The notes: generated by a model from the letters alone, not told the origin. 64,000 bases of DNA from an uncultured bacterium (GCA_946622415.1 CAMOPX010000002.1:124001-188000); one strand, 5' to 3'; positions 54,493 through 63,605 are shown, numbered from the stretch's first letter. Program-made: numbers and translations.

Positions 54493-55446
54493 TTGCAAAA
54501 TAATATTTTAGAAGTAAAAGATTTGAGCGTAGGTTTTAATATAGAAATCAACAACAAAGACCAATTTTTTTACGCATTAAACGGTATTTCACTTGAATTT
54601 GAAAAAGGAAAGATGCATGCGCTTGCAGGAGAATCAGGCTGCGGAAAATCGGTCTTTATTAATACAATATTAAAACTCCTACCCAAAAACGCAAAAATTA
54701 CATCAGGAGAAATTTTATTTGAGAATAACAACTTGCTTGATATAAAAGAAGAAGATTTTAGAAATATAAGGGGTAAAAAAATTTCTCTTATACCGCAAGA
54801 TCCTTTTATGTCATTGAATCCTTTGTATACAATAGAAAATCAGCTCTTGGAAATACTGAACAAAAACGATGATAAAGAAATAATTAAAACAGCATTAGAA
54901 AAAGTAAAAATCAAAAATATAAATACAGTTTTAAAATCATACCCGCACGAACTTTCAGGTGGAATGAAACAAAGAGTAATTATTGCGATGAGTATAGTAT
55001 CCGACAGTGATTTAATATTGGCGGATGAACCCACAACAGCGTTGGATGTGAGTGTATCAAATTCTATTCTTGAATTATTAAGCGAATTAATAAATTCAGG
55101 AAAAACAATTATTTTAATAACCCATGATTTATCAATTGTGTCTAATTACTGTGATAGAGCAAATATTATGTATTTAGGAAATATTGTTGAAAATTCAACA
55201 TCCGACAAATTGTTTAAAACACCTCTACACCCATATACAAACGCTCTTTTAAAAGCACTTCCCGATAAAAAAGGGGTAAAATTACAAAACATAAAAGGAC
55301 AAATCTCGCCTATTACAGAAATTATTCAAGGCTGCAAATTTCACCCAAGATGTGAAAAAGCAACGGAAATTTGCAAAACCATAATTCCAAAAAAGATTAA
55401 TATGGATGAAACTTGTGTTATGTGTCACCTGTATGACAAAAATTAA
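54493..55446 (+). CDS. Oligopeptide/dipeptide ABC transporter ATP-binding protein
   Basis: A 317-residue ATPase of the OppD/DppD group. Walker A is GESGCGKSVF, Q-loop IPQDPFMSLNP, signature LSGGMKQR, Walker B LILADEPTTALD, H-loop ITHDLS. The C-terminal oligopeptide motif FHPRCEKATEIC carries the cysteines typical of this branch. The start is TTG 54493 with AAGGA upstream. No OppB, OppC, OppF or binding protein is adjacent, so it is an orphan subunit here. Confidence 0.92.
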   Translation: MQNNILEVKDLSVGFNIEINNKDQFFYALNGISLEFEKGKMHALAGESGCGKSVFINTILKLLPKNAKITSGEILFENNNLLDIKEEDFRNIRGKKISLIPQDPFMSLNPLYTIENQLLEILNKNDDKEIIKTALEKVKIKNINTVLKSYPHELSGGMKQRVIIAMSIVSDSDLILADEPTTALDVSVSNSILELLSELINSGKTIILITHDLSIVSNYCDRANIMYLGNIVENSTSDKLFKTPLHPYTNALLKALPDKKGVKLQNIKGQISPITEIIQGCKFHPRCEKATEICKTIIPKKINMDETCVMCHLYDKN

Positions 55447-55697
55447 TAATTTTTATCGACGAATACTCTTGAATATTCTATTCTATTAAACAAAAATGCA
55501 AATAAAAATTTTAATATCATATTTTATCACCTTAAATTAAACACACTAGAAAGATACTTTTATAAAGTAAAGTATTAAATAAAAATTGCCATAATTTTAA
55601 GAAAAATTAAGGTGTAAATATTTTGTTTATAAGGTATTAACAAGGCAATCAAATTAATTTCTTATCTTGATTTAATCATTGATAATGAATAAGGATT

Positions 55698-55835
55698 CCA
55701 CGCATTAACGAAGTGAAAAATTTGTTATGCAACGAAAATTTCGTTAAGAAATCGTGTTGTTTGAGAACCGCAGGTTCGAGTTCACGATTTTAGAAATTAA
55801 GTTGCAATAACAAAATGAACGAAGTTGAAGCGTGG
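55698..55835. repeat. 138-bp imperfect inverted-repeat element
   Basis: Outer arms CCACGC / GCGTGG continue inward with related sequence (TTTGTTATGCAAC on the left, GTTGCAATAACAAAA on the right). Inside are a perfect palindrome AACGAAAATTTCGTT (55731-55745) and a two-level hairpin AAATCGTG...CACGATTT (55749-55790) enclosing GAACC-GCA-GGTTC. No coding capacity. It looks like a small palindromic mobile unit or a structured RNA. Confidence 0.6.
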
Positions 55836-55847
55836 GAGTTTCTTTCC

Positions 55848-55879
55848 ATCTGCTTTCTTTGCGGTCAAAGAAAGCAGAT
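55848..55879. repeat. Perfect 14-bp hairpin beside the inverted-repeat element
   Basis: ATCTGCTTTCTTTG / CAAAGAAAGCAGAT with loop CGGT. No T-run follows on either strand, so it is not an ordinary terminator. Confidence 0.75.
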
Positions 55880-55974
55880 AATACACAAATTAAACCTTTT
55901 CTATGTATTTAAAGATAAGAGGCAAACAAACAGTATGCTAAATTAGAACCTTTAATCAAAAATTGTAGTTTAAT

Positions 55975-56670
55975 CTAGTACATTTTTATAATTTTGTTTA
56001 TAGCATTTTTTGCAACGTTAAATATCTCATCCATCTGCTCTTTTTCAAAAGGCAATCCCTCAGCAGTTGTTTGAAATTCAATGATTTTTCCGGATGATGT
56101 TAAAACAATATTTGAATCAACTCTGGCATTAGAATCTTCTTTATAACACAAATCGACCATAACTTCATCATCAACAATCCCCGCAGAAATTGCACCAATA
56201 GGTTCTATTATTGGATTTTCAAATAAAACCCCTTGAGCCAATAATTTTTCAACCATAATTTTTAGCGCTACATAAGCACCGCAAATTGAGGCTGTTCTAG
56301 TGCCTCCATCTGCCTGAATAACATCTGCGTCAATTATAAAAGTCTTGCCTTTGATTTTATTTAAATCAACACAAGCTCTTAAAGAACGGCCAATCAACCT
56401 TTGTATTTCTTGTGTTCTTCCGGAAAGCTTTGTTCTTTCACGTTGACATCTTGTTTCGGTGCTTGAAGGCAAAAGCGAATATTCTGCAGTAACCCAGCCG
56501 ATTTCAGAATCTTTATCCATCCACTTTGGGATAGCATCTTCAAAATTAGCACACACAATAACCTTAGTATCGCCAAATTCTGCCAAAACTGAACCGCAAG
56601 CATTTTTTATATAATCTCTTGTAAATTTTATGTTCCTTAATTCGTCGTTTTTTCTTCCGTCTGTTCTCAT
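55975..56670 (-). CDS. rph: Ribonuclease PH
   Basis: Phosphorolytic 3'-5' exoribonuclease that trims tRNA 3' ends. 231 residues from ATG 56670, which has GGAG six bases upstream; a more distal TTG is rejected. Diagnostic stretches are MRTDGRKNDELR, SVLAEFGDTKVIVCA, RERTKLSGRTQEIQRLIGRSLRA and DADVIQADGGTRTASICGAYVAL with the phosphate-binding GGTRTA. Slightly short of the usual 235-245 residues. No rdgB-type gene is fused or adjacent. Confidence 0.96.
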   Translation of the reverse strand: MRTDGRKNDELRNIKFTRDYIKNACGSVLAEFGDTKVIVCANFEDAIPKWMDKDSEIGWVTAEYSLLPSSTETRCQRERTKLSGRTQEIQRLIGRSLRACVDLNKIKGKTFIIDADVIQADGGTRTASICGAYVALKIMVEKLLAQGVLFENPIIEPIGAISAGIVDDEVMVDLCYKEDSNARVDSNIVLTSSGKIIEFQTTAEGLPFEKEQMDEIFNVAKNAINKIIKMY

Positions 56671-56792
56671 ATTTTTCTCCAAAAAATAGTCTTAATATCT
56701 CATAATCTAATAGCAAAATATTTAATTTAACTTTGATTCAAAAGTATTATTATTTAAAGCGTTAATCCTCAACTCTTCTGATTGCTGTTTTT

Positions 56793-56817
56793 GCCCCGTT
56801 TTTTGGGGCTTTTTTTA
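56793..56817 (+). terminator. Plus-strand terminator without an obvious gene
   Basis: GCCCC-GTTTTTT-GGGGC followed by seven T residues on the plus strand. Both flanking genes run on the minus strand, so this hairpin must end an unseen plus-strand transcript. Confidence 0.8.
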
Positions 56818-57861
56818 TTTTTGAAATTCATCAAGATTGCCTATTCTTAATGCAAGATATGGATCATCCTTGCCTGAATCAACCAAAAACATAACAAATG
56901 TTTTATCAAAATTAAATTCTCTTGCTTCTTTGGGTTCTTCAAATGCAGTATTTTCTAACATTATTATAGCTTCAGATTTAACTTTTCCGCCTTTTTCGGT
57001 CAGTTCGAGTTTAATTGTTTCAAGTGCTGCAGAAATTTGAAAATCTGAACCTTCTATCGACTTATTGCACAGTTCTTTATAATCACGTTTTGTGTCTATT
57101 TTGATATACGGAATTTTCAATGAATCATTTTCGCTAAAACTATACGAACCTTCATATTTTCTGTTGTCGCTTTGCATTTTTAAATAAAGAGTTTTAAAAT
57201 CGCTGTTGTCATCAGTTCTATATAAATAAACTTTATCATTATTTTTTGTGTTTAGCCTGATTGCATAATTATCTTTATTGTTGTAGAAAAGAACTCTAAC
57301 GTTTGATGAAAGATTTTTATCATCATGTTTTTTGATACCGAAATATTTATATTGTTTTTCTGAATTGTTGAAAGCGGAATTATTAAGAACATCAAAAACC
57401 TTCAAAAATTCAAATTCTTTTTTCAGCATTGCATAAGCATAATAATTTCCCGGTGCTTTTGTCCAATCAAAAGAATCTATAATATCCGATGTTTCATTGA
57501 ATTTAGCTTTTATATCTGCTTTAATTTTATTCTTTGCTTCAGGTGATGTTTCACCTGTTGATGTGTAATAGGATTCTTCATTCAGCATGGATGAATTAAA
57601 TTCTTCTGAATTTAGCCCCCTAAGATCATCTGTCATCGCTTCATTTGCAAATTTTATATCATGCTTAATTATTTCATTTTTTAAATTATTAAATACAAGC
57701 TGAAAAGTCCCAATCCAGATTTTATTCAGAGATGTTGATTTAGAAGACATTAAAGTCAAAATTTCAACAGGTGTACTATCATAATTAACTGTTACACTCC
57801 CGCTTTTTGAACAACCTGTCAAAAGAAAAACACATATTAATGCTAAAATAAAGTTCTTCAT
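56815..57861 (-). CDS. Lipoprotein of unknown function with a serpin-like C-terminus
   Basis: 348 residues from ATG 57861, set by GGAGG five bases upstream. Residues 1-18 are a lipoprotein signal (ILALICVFLLTGC, lipobox LTGC), so it should be anchored at a membrane surface. The mature part starts with SLNKIWIGTFQLVFNN. The last 70 residues (EKGGKVKSEAIIMLEN, then FNFDKTFVMFLVDS and LALRIGNLDEF) follow the order of a serpin hinge, reactive loop and final strands. That match is weak and by pattern only. Confidence 0.75.
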   Translation of the reverse strand: MKNFILALICVFLLTGCSKSGSVTVNYDSTPVEILTLMSSKSTSLNKIWIGTFQLVFNNLKNEIIKHDIKFANEAMTDDLRGLNSEEFNSSMLNEESYYTSTGETSPEAKNKIKADIKAKFNETSDIIDSFDWTKAPGNYYAYAMLKKEFEFLKVFDVLNNSAFNNSEKQYKYFGIKKHDDKNLSSNVRVLFYNNKDNYAIRLNTKNNDKVYLYRTDDNSDFKTLYLKMQSDNRKYEGSYSFSENDSLKIPYIKIDTKRDYKELCNKSIEGSDFQISAALETIKLELTEKGGKVKSEAIIMLENTAFEEPKEAREFNFDKTFVMFLVDSGKDDPYLALRIGNLDEFQK

Positions 57862-57903
57862 TAAAACCTCCATATTGACAATTATTATATCAAATAATTT
57901 TTA

Positions 57904-57912
57904 TGATACAAT
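57904..57912 (+). promoter_or_regulatory. Extended -10 of the U32 gene, probable leaderless start
   Basis: TGA-TACAAT ends six bases before ATG 57919 and no Shine-Dalgarno sequence is present. Confidence 0.5.
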
Positions 57913-57918
57913 TTCTGT

Positions 57919-59157
57919 ATGAATTTTGTCAAAAATGAACTTTTAATGCCTGCGGGCAGTATTGAAAAAATGAAATACGCATACGCATATGGTGCGGATG
58001 CCGTGTATTTAGGGTTAGTTGATTTTTCTTTGAGAGCATTAAGAAAAGGTGAATTAATAGACGAAACAAACCTGAAAACTGCAGTAGATATAGCAAACAA
58101 ATTAAACAAAAAATTGTATTGCACACTTAATATTTTTGCCTACGATAAAGATATCAAAAAACTCTATGAAACACTTGATATAATTAAAGATGCAAAACCC
58201 CATGCACTTATTATCAGCGATTTTGGAATTTATAATGTTATAAAAAACAATTTAAAAGATATCGATATTCATATATCCACTCAAACAAATACACTTAATT
58301 CAGAAGCCGTTAAATTCTGGCGAGATATGGGCGCAAGCAGAGTTATACTTGCAAGAGAATTATCATATAATCAAATCGCTCAAATCAGAAAAAATGTTCC
58401 GGATATAGAATTGGAAATTTTTATCCATGGCGCTCAATGTATGGGCTATTCAGGCAGATGCCTTTTATCTGACTATATGACAAAAGGCGAAAGACAAGCA
58501 AACCAAGGCAACTGCGCACAAGCTTGCAGATGGAGTTATAAATTACTGGAAGAAACAAGACCTAATGAATATTTTGAAATCATTCAAGATGACAAGGGTT
58601 CGCACATTATGTCAACAAAAGACTTGTGTCTTGTAAATCATATTAAAAAACTCTGTGACCTCGGTATAGATTCATTTAAAGTTGAAGGCAGGACAAAAAG
58701 CCTTTATTACGTTTCCGCTGCCGCAAAAGCATACAGAATGCTCATAGACGGCAAAATTGATTCAAATACCGCATTTGAAGAATTGAAAAAAGTAGGTAAT
58801 AGAGGCTATACAGAAGGCTTCTTTATGGAAAATAATAATTCAACAAGTTACTCTTATGACATTTCAAAAGGGCTTGCCGGTGCTGATTTTTTGGGCATTG
58901 TTCAAAAAAGAATCAATGATAATGAATACGAAGTTTTAATTAAAAATAAAATTTTACTAAATGACGAAATACAAATAATAACGCCAAATTATTCTACTAT
59001 TGCAAGGGTTATTAAAATTACACACAATAAAAAAGGTGAAACCGATACAGCTAATACAAACGATATTATTAATTTAAAATTTGAATGCGACAACAACACT
59101 TGGGAAAAAGAATTTGATTTTGCATTATTGAGAACAACGGGAATGAAAGAATTTTAA
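57919..59157 (+). CDS. trhP: U32-family protein, TrhP/YegQ-like tRNA hydroxylation factor
   Basis: A 412-residue member of the peptidase U32 family. LLMPAGSIEKMKYAYAYGADAVYLG opens the barrel. The U32 signature is LEIFIHGAQCMGYSGRCLLSDYM, followed by GNCAQACRWSY with cluster-type cysteines. This arrangement fits TrhP (YegQ), needed for 5-hydroxyuridine formation at tRNA position 34, better than the collagenase-type PrtC, though orthology is inferred. It is followed one base later by a HAD phosphatase gene. Confidence 0.88.
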   Translation: MNFVKNELLMPAGSIEKMKYAYAYGADAVYLGLVDFSLRALRKGELIDETNLKTAVDIANKLNKKLYCTLNIFAYDKDIKKLYETLDIIKDAKPHALIISDFGIYNVIKNNLKDIDIHISTQTNTLNSEAVKFWRDMGASRVILARELSYNQIAQIRKNVPDIELEIFIHGAQCMGYSGRCLLSDYMTKGERQANQGNCAQACRWSYKLLEETRPNEYFEIIQDDKGSHIMSTKDLCLVNHIKKLCDLGIDSFKVEGRTKSLYYVSAAAKAYRMLIDGKIDSNTAFEELKKVGNRGYTEGFFMENNNSTSYSYDISKGLAGADFLGIVQKRINDNEYEVLIKNKILLNDEIQIITPNYSTIARVIKITHNKKGETDTANTNDIINLKFECDNNTWEKEFDFALLRTTGMKEF

Positions 59158-59158
59158 T

Positions 59159-59641
59159 ATGTTATTGAAACCAAACTATAATATAGAATCAATTTATGAT
59201 ATAGATATCGAAGAATTAAAAACCACAGGGATAAAGGCGCTGTTTTTTGATTTAGATTCCACATTAATGAAGTCTAAAAGCGGAAAATTTTCATTTAAAA
59301 CCATTCAGTATTTGAACGATTTAAAATCAAATTTTAAACTTGCAATTATAACCAACAATAAAAGACAAGAATATATTGATAAAGTTAAATCGCAAACTGA
59401 TATACCGGTTTATTCGGATGCCAAAAAACCGGGAACAAAAATTTTATTAAAAGCATGCAAAGAAATAAATGTAAGTCCGACAAATACGGCAATGATTGGC
59501 GACAGGCCCTTGAGTGATATTTTAGGGGGTATAAATGCAAAAATGACAACAATTCTTGTTGATTCTATTTCAAAAAACGAAGAAAGCGTATTAGTCAGAT
59601 TTGTAAGGTTTTTAGAGCGATTGACAATAGAAAAATACTGA
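59159..59641 (+). CDS. YqeG-family HAD phosphatase
   Basis: A 160-residue HAD subfamily IIIA phosphatase. The nucleophile motif is LFFDLDSTLM at about residue 30, with ITNN as motif II and KPGTK plus MIGDRPLSDILGGINAKMTTILV as motifs III and IV. Members act on phosphatidylglycerophosphate in some plants and cyanobacteria or are uncharacterised YqeG. The ATG follows the U32 stop by one base, so the two are co-translated. Confidence 0.9.
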   Translation: MLLKPNYNIESIYDIDIEELKTTGIKALFFDLDSTLMKSKSGKFSFKTIQYLNDLKSNFKLAIITNNKRQEYIDKVKSQTDIPVYSDAKKPGTKILLKACKEINVSPTNTAMIGDRPLSDILGGINAKMTTILVDSISKNEESVLVRFVRFLERLTIEKY

Positions 59642-59722
59642 TTTTTTTCTTTATATAATCTTAATTTGCAAAATAAAAGGTACATAATAAAATAATAAAG
59701 AAGCAATAAATTTGGAGTAAAT

Positions 59723-61567
59723 ATGTGTGGAATCATAGGATATATTGGAGATAAAAAAGCAAGCGAAGTCTTAATTACAGGGTTATCAAGACTGGAATAC
59801 AGAGGTTATGATTCAGCAGGAATCGCCTTAATGAAAAACAAAGATATTTTCATATATAAAGCTGAAGGTAAACTGAATAATCTTGTTGAAGTTTTAAAAG
59901 ACAAAAAAAATATATGCGATTCATCTCACATCGGAATAGGTCATATCCGCTGGGCAACACACGGACTTCCGACAACAGTTAATGCTCATCCTCACACATG
60001 TAATTGCAAAAGTTTAACTCTTGTACACAACGGTATAATCGAAAATTACCAAGAATTAAAAGAAGAATTGGAAAAATATGGCTGTAAATTTGTATCTCAA
60101 ACAGATACTGAAGTTGCAGCACATTTAATTGCCCATGAATATGGTAAATATAAAAACCTCTTAAAAGCTATGCAAGCTGCAGTTAAAAAAATTCAGGGCG
60201 CATTTGCATTTTGTGCAATACACAAAAATGAGCCGGATAAAATTGTAGTAGCAAAAAGAAATGCACCGCTTGTAATAGGATTAGGCGAAAACGAAAACTT
60301 TATCGCATCGGATATTCCCGCAATCATTGAATATACAAAAAAGGCAATTTATCTGAACGATTATCAAGTCGGTGTTGTAGAAAAAAATTCAATTGAAATA
60401 TATGATGATGACGGACATCTGATTCAAAATAAAATCGAGCATTTACCGTTTGAAGCTATGTCGATTTCTAAAATGGGATACAAGCACTTTATGCTCAAAG
60501 AAATCCATGAACAGGGAGATGTTGTAAGGAACATTATTTCGGGAAAATTTGTCGGTTCTGATAAAATTCAACTGGAAAACTTTAAACTAACAAATAACGA
60601 AATTAATAATATTTCAAGAATACAAATTATTGCCTGCGGAACAAGTCTTCACGCGGGTATGGTCGGAAAATATATTATAGAAAAATATGCAAAAATCCCT
60701 GTTGATGTAGAAGCATCAAGTGAATATATCTATAGAGATACGATAGCAGACAAAAATACTTTAGTTATAGGTATATCACAATCCGGCGAAACAGCAGACA
60801 CAATAACCGCCATTAAGCAAGTAAAAGCTAAAGGCTCACATATTGTAATAATCACAAACAGAGCAGATTCCACAATGGCCAGACTCGCAGACAGTCTATT
60901 GCCTGTCAACGCAGGGATAGAAGTTTCTGTTGCAGCAACAAAATCATATATGGCACAAGTGATAAGCTTATATTTGCTGGCAATTTATTTATCGGAAGAA
61001 AAAGATTTAAAAGAATATAAAGATGAAATCAAAAAACTAAAAAAAGAACTGGTTGAACTTCCGAATAAAATTGAACAACTTTTGGAAAATTCAAAAAACA
61101 TTAAAGAAATTGCAAAAAAATATTCATCATATAAGAATTTCATCTTTATTGCAAGAGGAATAAACTATCCTTCGGCTCTTGAGGGCGCACTTAAATTAAA
61201 AGAAATAAGCTATATCAATGCAACGGGATACGGTGCGGGAGAATTAAAACATGGGCCTATTGCAATGCTTGATGAAAATATGCCCGTACTCGCTATTTTA
61301 AATACTGGTGTAGTATATGATAAAGTACTGTCAAACTGCGAAGAAGCCAAGGCAAGACAAGCAAAACTAATTGGTGTTACAAATTATTTAGCAAACAAAG
61401 ACAAGGCTTTGTTTGATGATTTAATTATGATACCTACTGTTTCCGATATATTGAGCCCTGCATTAAACATAATTGCTCTACAATTATTGGCATATTACAT
61501 AGCGGAATACTTAGGAAAAGATGTAGATCAACCGAGAAATCTTGCAAAATCCGTAACAGTAGAATAG
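59723..61567 (+). CDS. glmS: Glutamine-fructose-6-phosphate aminotransferase
   Basis: Makes glucosamine-6-phosphate for peptidoglycan and LPS. After Met removal the catalytic Cys is first (CGIIGYIG). LEYRGYDSAGIAL, IGHIRWATHG and NGIIENY belong to the glutaminase half. The two SIS domains have IACGTSLHAG, SQSGETADT, EVSVAATKSY and a final DQPRNLAKSVTVE. 614 residues. GGAG precedes the ATG. The 81-base upstream gap is too short for a glmS ribozyme and shows none. Confidence 0.98.
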   Translation: MCGIIGYIGDKKASEVLITGLSRLEYRGYDSAGIALMKNKDIFIYKAEGKLNNLVEVLKDKKNICDSSHIGIGHIRWATHGLPTTVNAHPHTCNCKSLTLVHNGIIENYQELKEELEKYGCKFVSQTDTEVAAHLIAHEYGKYKNLLKAMQAAVKKIQGAFAFCAIHKNEPDKIVVAKRNAPLVIGLGENENFIASDIPAIIEYTKKAIYLNDYQVGVVEKNSIEIYDDDGHLIQNKIEHLPFEAMSISKMGYKHFMLKEIHEQGDVVRNIISGKFVGSDKIQLENFKLTNNEINNISRIQIIACGTSLHAGMVGKYIIEKYAKIPVDVEASSEYIYRDTIADKNTLVIGISQSGETADTITAIKQVKAKGSHIVIITNRADSTMARLADSLLPVNAGIEVSVAATKSYMAQVISLYLLAIYLSEEKDLKEYKDEIKKLKKELVELPNKIEQLLENSKNIKEIAKKYSSYKNFIFIARGINYPSALEGALKLKEISYINATGYGAGELKHGPIAMLDENMPVLAILNTGVVYDKVLSNCEEAKARQAKLIGVTNYLANKDKALFDDLIMIPTVSDILSPALNIIALQLLAYYIAEYLGKDVDQPRNLAKSVTVE

Positions 61568-61580
61568 TAATTTATAGGAA

Positions 61581-62459
61581 TCAACCTTTTACGGCACCGT
61601 CTTGGGAACCTTGTATAAAGTATTTTTGGAGCGCAATAAAAAATATTAAAATTGGTACAATTGATATTATTGAACCGGCAGCAACAAGCCTGTAATCGGC
61701 AGAAAATGCTCCCGATAAATTATTTATTCCGACAGGTAACGTAAATAAATTGTCATTTGTAAGTACAATACTGGGCCACAAAAATTCACCCCATGAACCT
61801 ATAAATGTAAATATAGCAAGAAGTGCAATAGTGGGTTTTACCATCGGCAGCAATATCAAAGAAAAAATTTGAAAACTGTTGCAACCGTCTACAACGGCAC
61901 TTTCTTCAACTTCTCTTGAAATTGTCATAAAAGCTTGACGCATTAAAAATATTCCGAATGCATTAACAGCAAAAGGCAATATTAACCCCAGATATCCCAT
62001 TGTATCGGAATACGAATCCACAAGATGAAGTTTAAGAGTAATTATGTAGACAGGCAACATTATTGTTTGGAAAGGTACCATAATAGTCGAAAGTATTGCA
62101 AAAAACGCTATCTTTTTACCTTTAAAATTCATTCTTGCCAAAGGATATGCAGCTAAAGCCGATAAAACTACATTTAACACAACAGTAAAAAATGCAACAA
62201 TAAAACTGTTTATAACATATTTTATAATCGGCACCAGTTTTAAAACTTCTTTAAAATTATCTAGTGTGAAATCTTGCGGCAGAAACACCGGAGGATAAGC
62301 AAAAATATTTTCACTTCTTCCTTTTAGAGCAGTCGACAACAACCACAAAAGAGGAATAATTGATAATAAACACATGAAAATAAGAAAAATATGTATAAAA
62401 ATATTTTTGGGTGAAAAATGAAAATATTTAAAAAGTTTTTTAAAAATTTTATTTATCAT
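61581..62459 (-). CDS. Sugar ABC transporter permease (MalG/UgpE type)
   Basis: A 292-residue inner-membrane permease with six membrane segments. The EAA loop is EVEESAVVDGCNSFQIFSLILLPMVKP (E-E-A-A-x3-G equivalent). The N-terminal NIFAYPPVFLPQDFTLDNFKEVL is the periplasmic region typical of MalG/UgpE. It overlaps its partner permease by four bases (ATGA). No binding protein or ATPase gene is present in the window, so the sugar cannot be named. Confidence 0.93.
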   Translation of the reverse strand: MINKIFKKLFKYFHFSPKNIFIHIFLIFMCLLSIIPLLWLLSTALKGRSENIFAYPPVFLPQDFTLDNFKEVLKLVPIIKYVINSFIVAFFTVVLNVVLSALAAYPLARMNFKGKKIAFFAILSTIMVPFQTIMLPVYIITLKLHLVDSYSDTMGYLGLILPFAVNAFGIFLMRQAFMTISREVEESAVVDGCNSFQIFSLILLPMVKPTIALLAIFTFIGSWGEFLWPSIVLTNDNLFTLPVGINNLSGAFSADYRLVAAGSIISIVPILIFFIALQKYFIQGSQDGAVKG

Positions 62460-63325
62460 ACCTTATATTTATCCTTCTCAAACACAAAAATATTCAATAT
62501 TGAAAATATCATGACAATGAATAAAAGTATAACCGCACCTGCTGAAGCTATTCCTAAATCCAAATTTTCAAATGCTTTTTCGTAAATATAATAAACAATT
62601 GTTTTCGTAGAATCTAAAGGGCCGCCTTTTGTCATAACATAAATTTCAACAAAAACCTTTAAAGCAGAAATTGAACTTATTGTACTGACAAGAGCAATAA
62701 CGGGCATGATATGCGGTATTGAAACCAGCATATGTTTTTTAAAAAACGACGCACCATCTATATCCGCCGCTTCATATAATTCATTAGGAACAGACATTAA
62801 GGCGGATAAATAAATCATCATATAATATCCGACACCTTTATATATTGTCACGAGCGCAACGGATATCATTGAGTATCTTGTATCAGAGAGCCAACCTATC
62901 GAATCAATATTTAATAACTCTAAAAAATAATTTAAAAGACCATTTGGCGCATATAACCATTTAAATGCTATTGCAACAACAACAATAGAAATAACAACCG
63001 GAATATAAATTAATAACTTATACAATGTCTTGCAAACTATTTTTTGATTTATCAATATTGCCAAAAACAATGGAAAAATAACCAAAAATGGAACACACAA
63101 AATCAAAAAATAAAATGTATTTAATATTGTTTTTAAAAACAAAGGTGAGGAAATTAAATCTATATAGTTTTTTAAAAACACAAAATTAGGATGATAAATA
63201 TCACTTGAGTAATCAAAAAAACTCAAAAAAATTGTATGGAAAAACGGAATAAAAAAGAAAACAAGAAGAATAATTCCTGCAGGCAATAAAAATAAATAAG
63301 CTCCTAATTCATTCCTTTTATCCAT
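62456..63325 (-). CDS. Sugar ABC transporter permease (MalF/UgpA type)
   Basis: A 289-residue inner-membrane permease with six membrane segments. The EAA loop is ELYEAADIDGASFFKKHMLVSIPHIMP. NGLLNYFLELLNIDSIGWLSD is the periplasmic loop usual in UgpA-like permeases. It starts at ATG 63325, 45 bases below a strong minus-strand terminator, hinting at an attenuated leader or an independent upstream RNA. First of the two-permease operon. Confidence 0.93.
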   Translation of the reverse strand: MDKRNELGAYLFLLPAGIILLVFFFIPFFHTIFLSFFDYSSDIYHPNFVFLKNYIDLISSPLFLKTILNTFYFLILCVPFLVIFPLFLAILINQKIVCKTLYKLLIYIPVVISIVVVAIAFKWLYAPNGLLNYFLELLNIDSIGWLSDTRYSMISVALVTIYKGVGYYMMIYLSALMSVPNELYEAADIDGASFFKKHMLVSIPHIMPVIALVSTISSISALKVFVEIYVMTKGGPLDSTKTIVYYIYEKAFENLDLGIASAGAVILLFIVMIFSILNIFVFEKDKYKV

Positions 63326-63370
63326 AAATAAATCGTACTAAAACCCCGTTAAATTGTAAAGCATAAAAAA

Positions 63371-63400
63371 AACGGCTAATTTGTGAACAAATTAAGCCGT
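63371..63400 (-). terminator. Minus-strand terminator upstream of the permease operon
   Basis: On the minus strand ACGGCTTAATTTG / CAAATTAGCCGT is followed by eight T residues. The next minus-strand gene starts 45 bases later, so it acts either as a leader attenuator of the permease operon or as the end of a short RNA. Confidence 0.75.
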
Positions 63401-63442
63401 GATGGATAGAATTAGTATTACGGAGTTTATAGAGGAGTTTAC

Positions 63443-63466
63443 ATGCTATTTAATGAAGCTCAATAA
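63443..63466 (+). CDS. Possible 7-residue leader peptide (MLFNEAQ)
   Basis: ATG 63443 with AGAGGAG five bases upstream and a TAA after seven codons. A TAGAAT hexamer at 63407-63412 could be its -10. The ribosome-binding site is better than for many real genes here, which is the only reason to list it. Confidence 0.35.
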   Translation: MLFNEAQ

Positions 63467-63605
63467 AAAATTTTGCTAGTTATGAATATATAATTTACAA
63501 AACTTTACAATTAAATTGTATTTTAACAGATACTGAATAACACCGGATAAAACACAATATTTTGAATTAAAAATAATATTAACCAACTGACAAATTTAAA
63601 ATTTT

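Larger units (their letters stand above)
55447..55974. other. 528-base non-coding region with palindromic elements
   Basis: No gene is supported. 55447-55690 is plain AT-rich sequence. 55698-55879 is a nested inverted-repeat element, described separately. 55880-55974 leads into the 3' end of rph without a clear hairpin. Confidence 0.65.

Noticed and set aside
59642-59722. glmS ribozyme
   Set aside because: The 81-base gap lacks the length and core sequence of the ribozyme.
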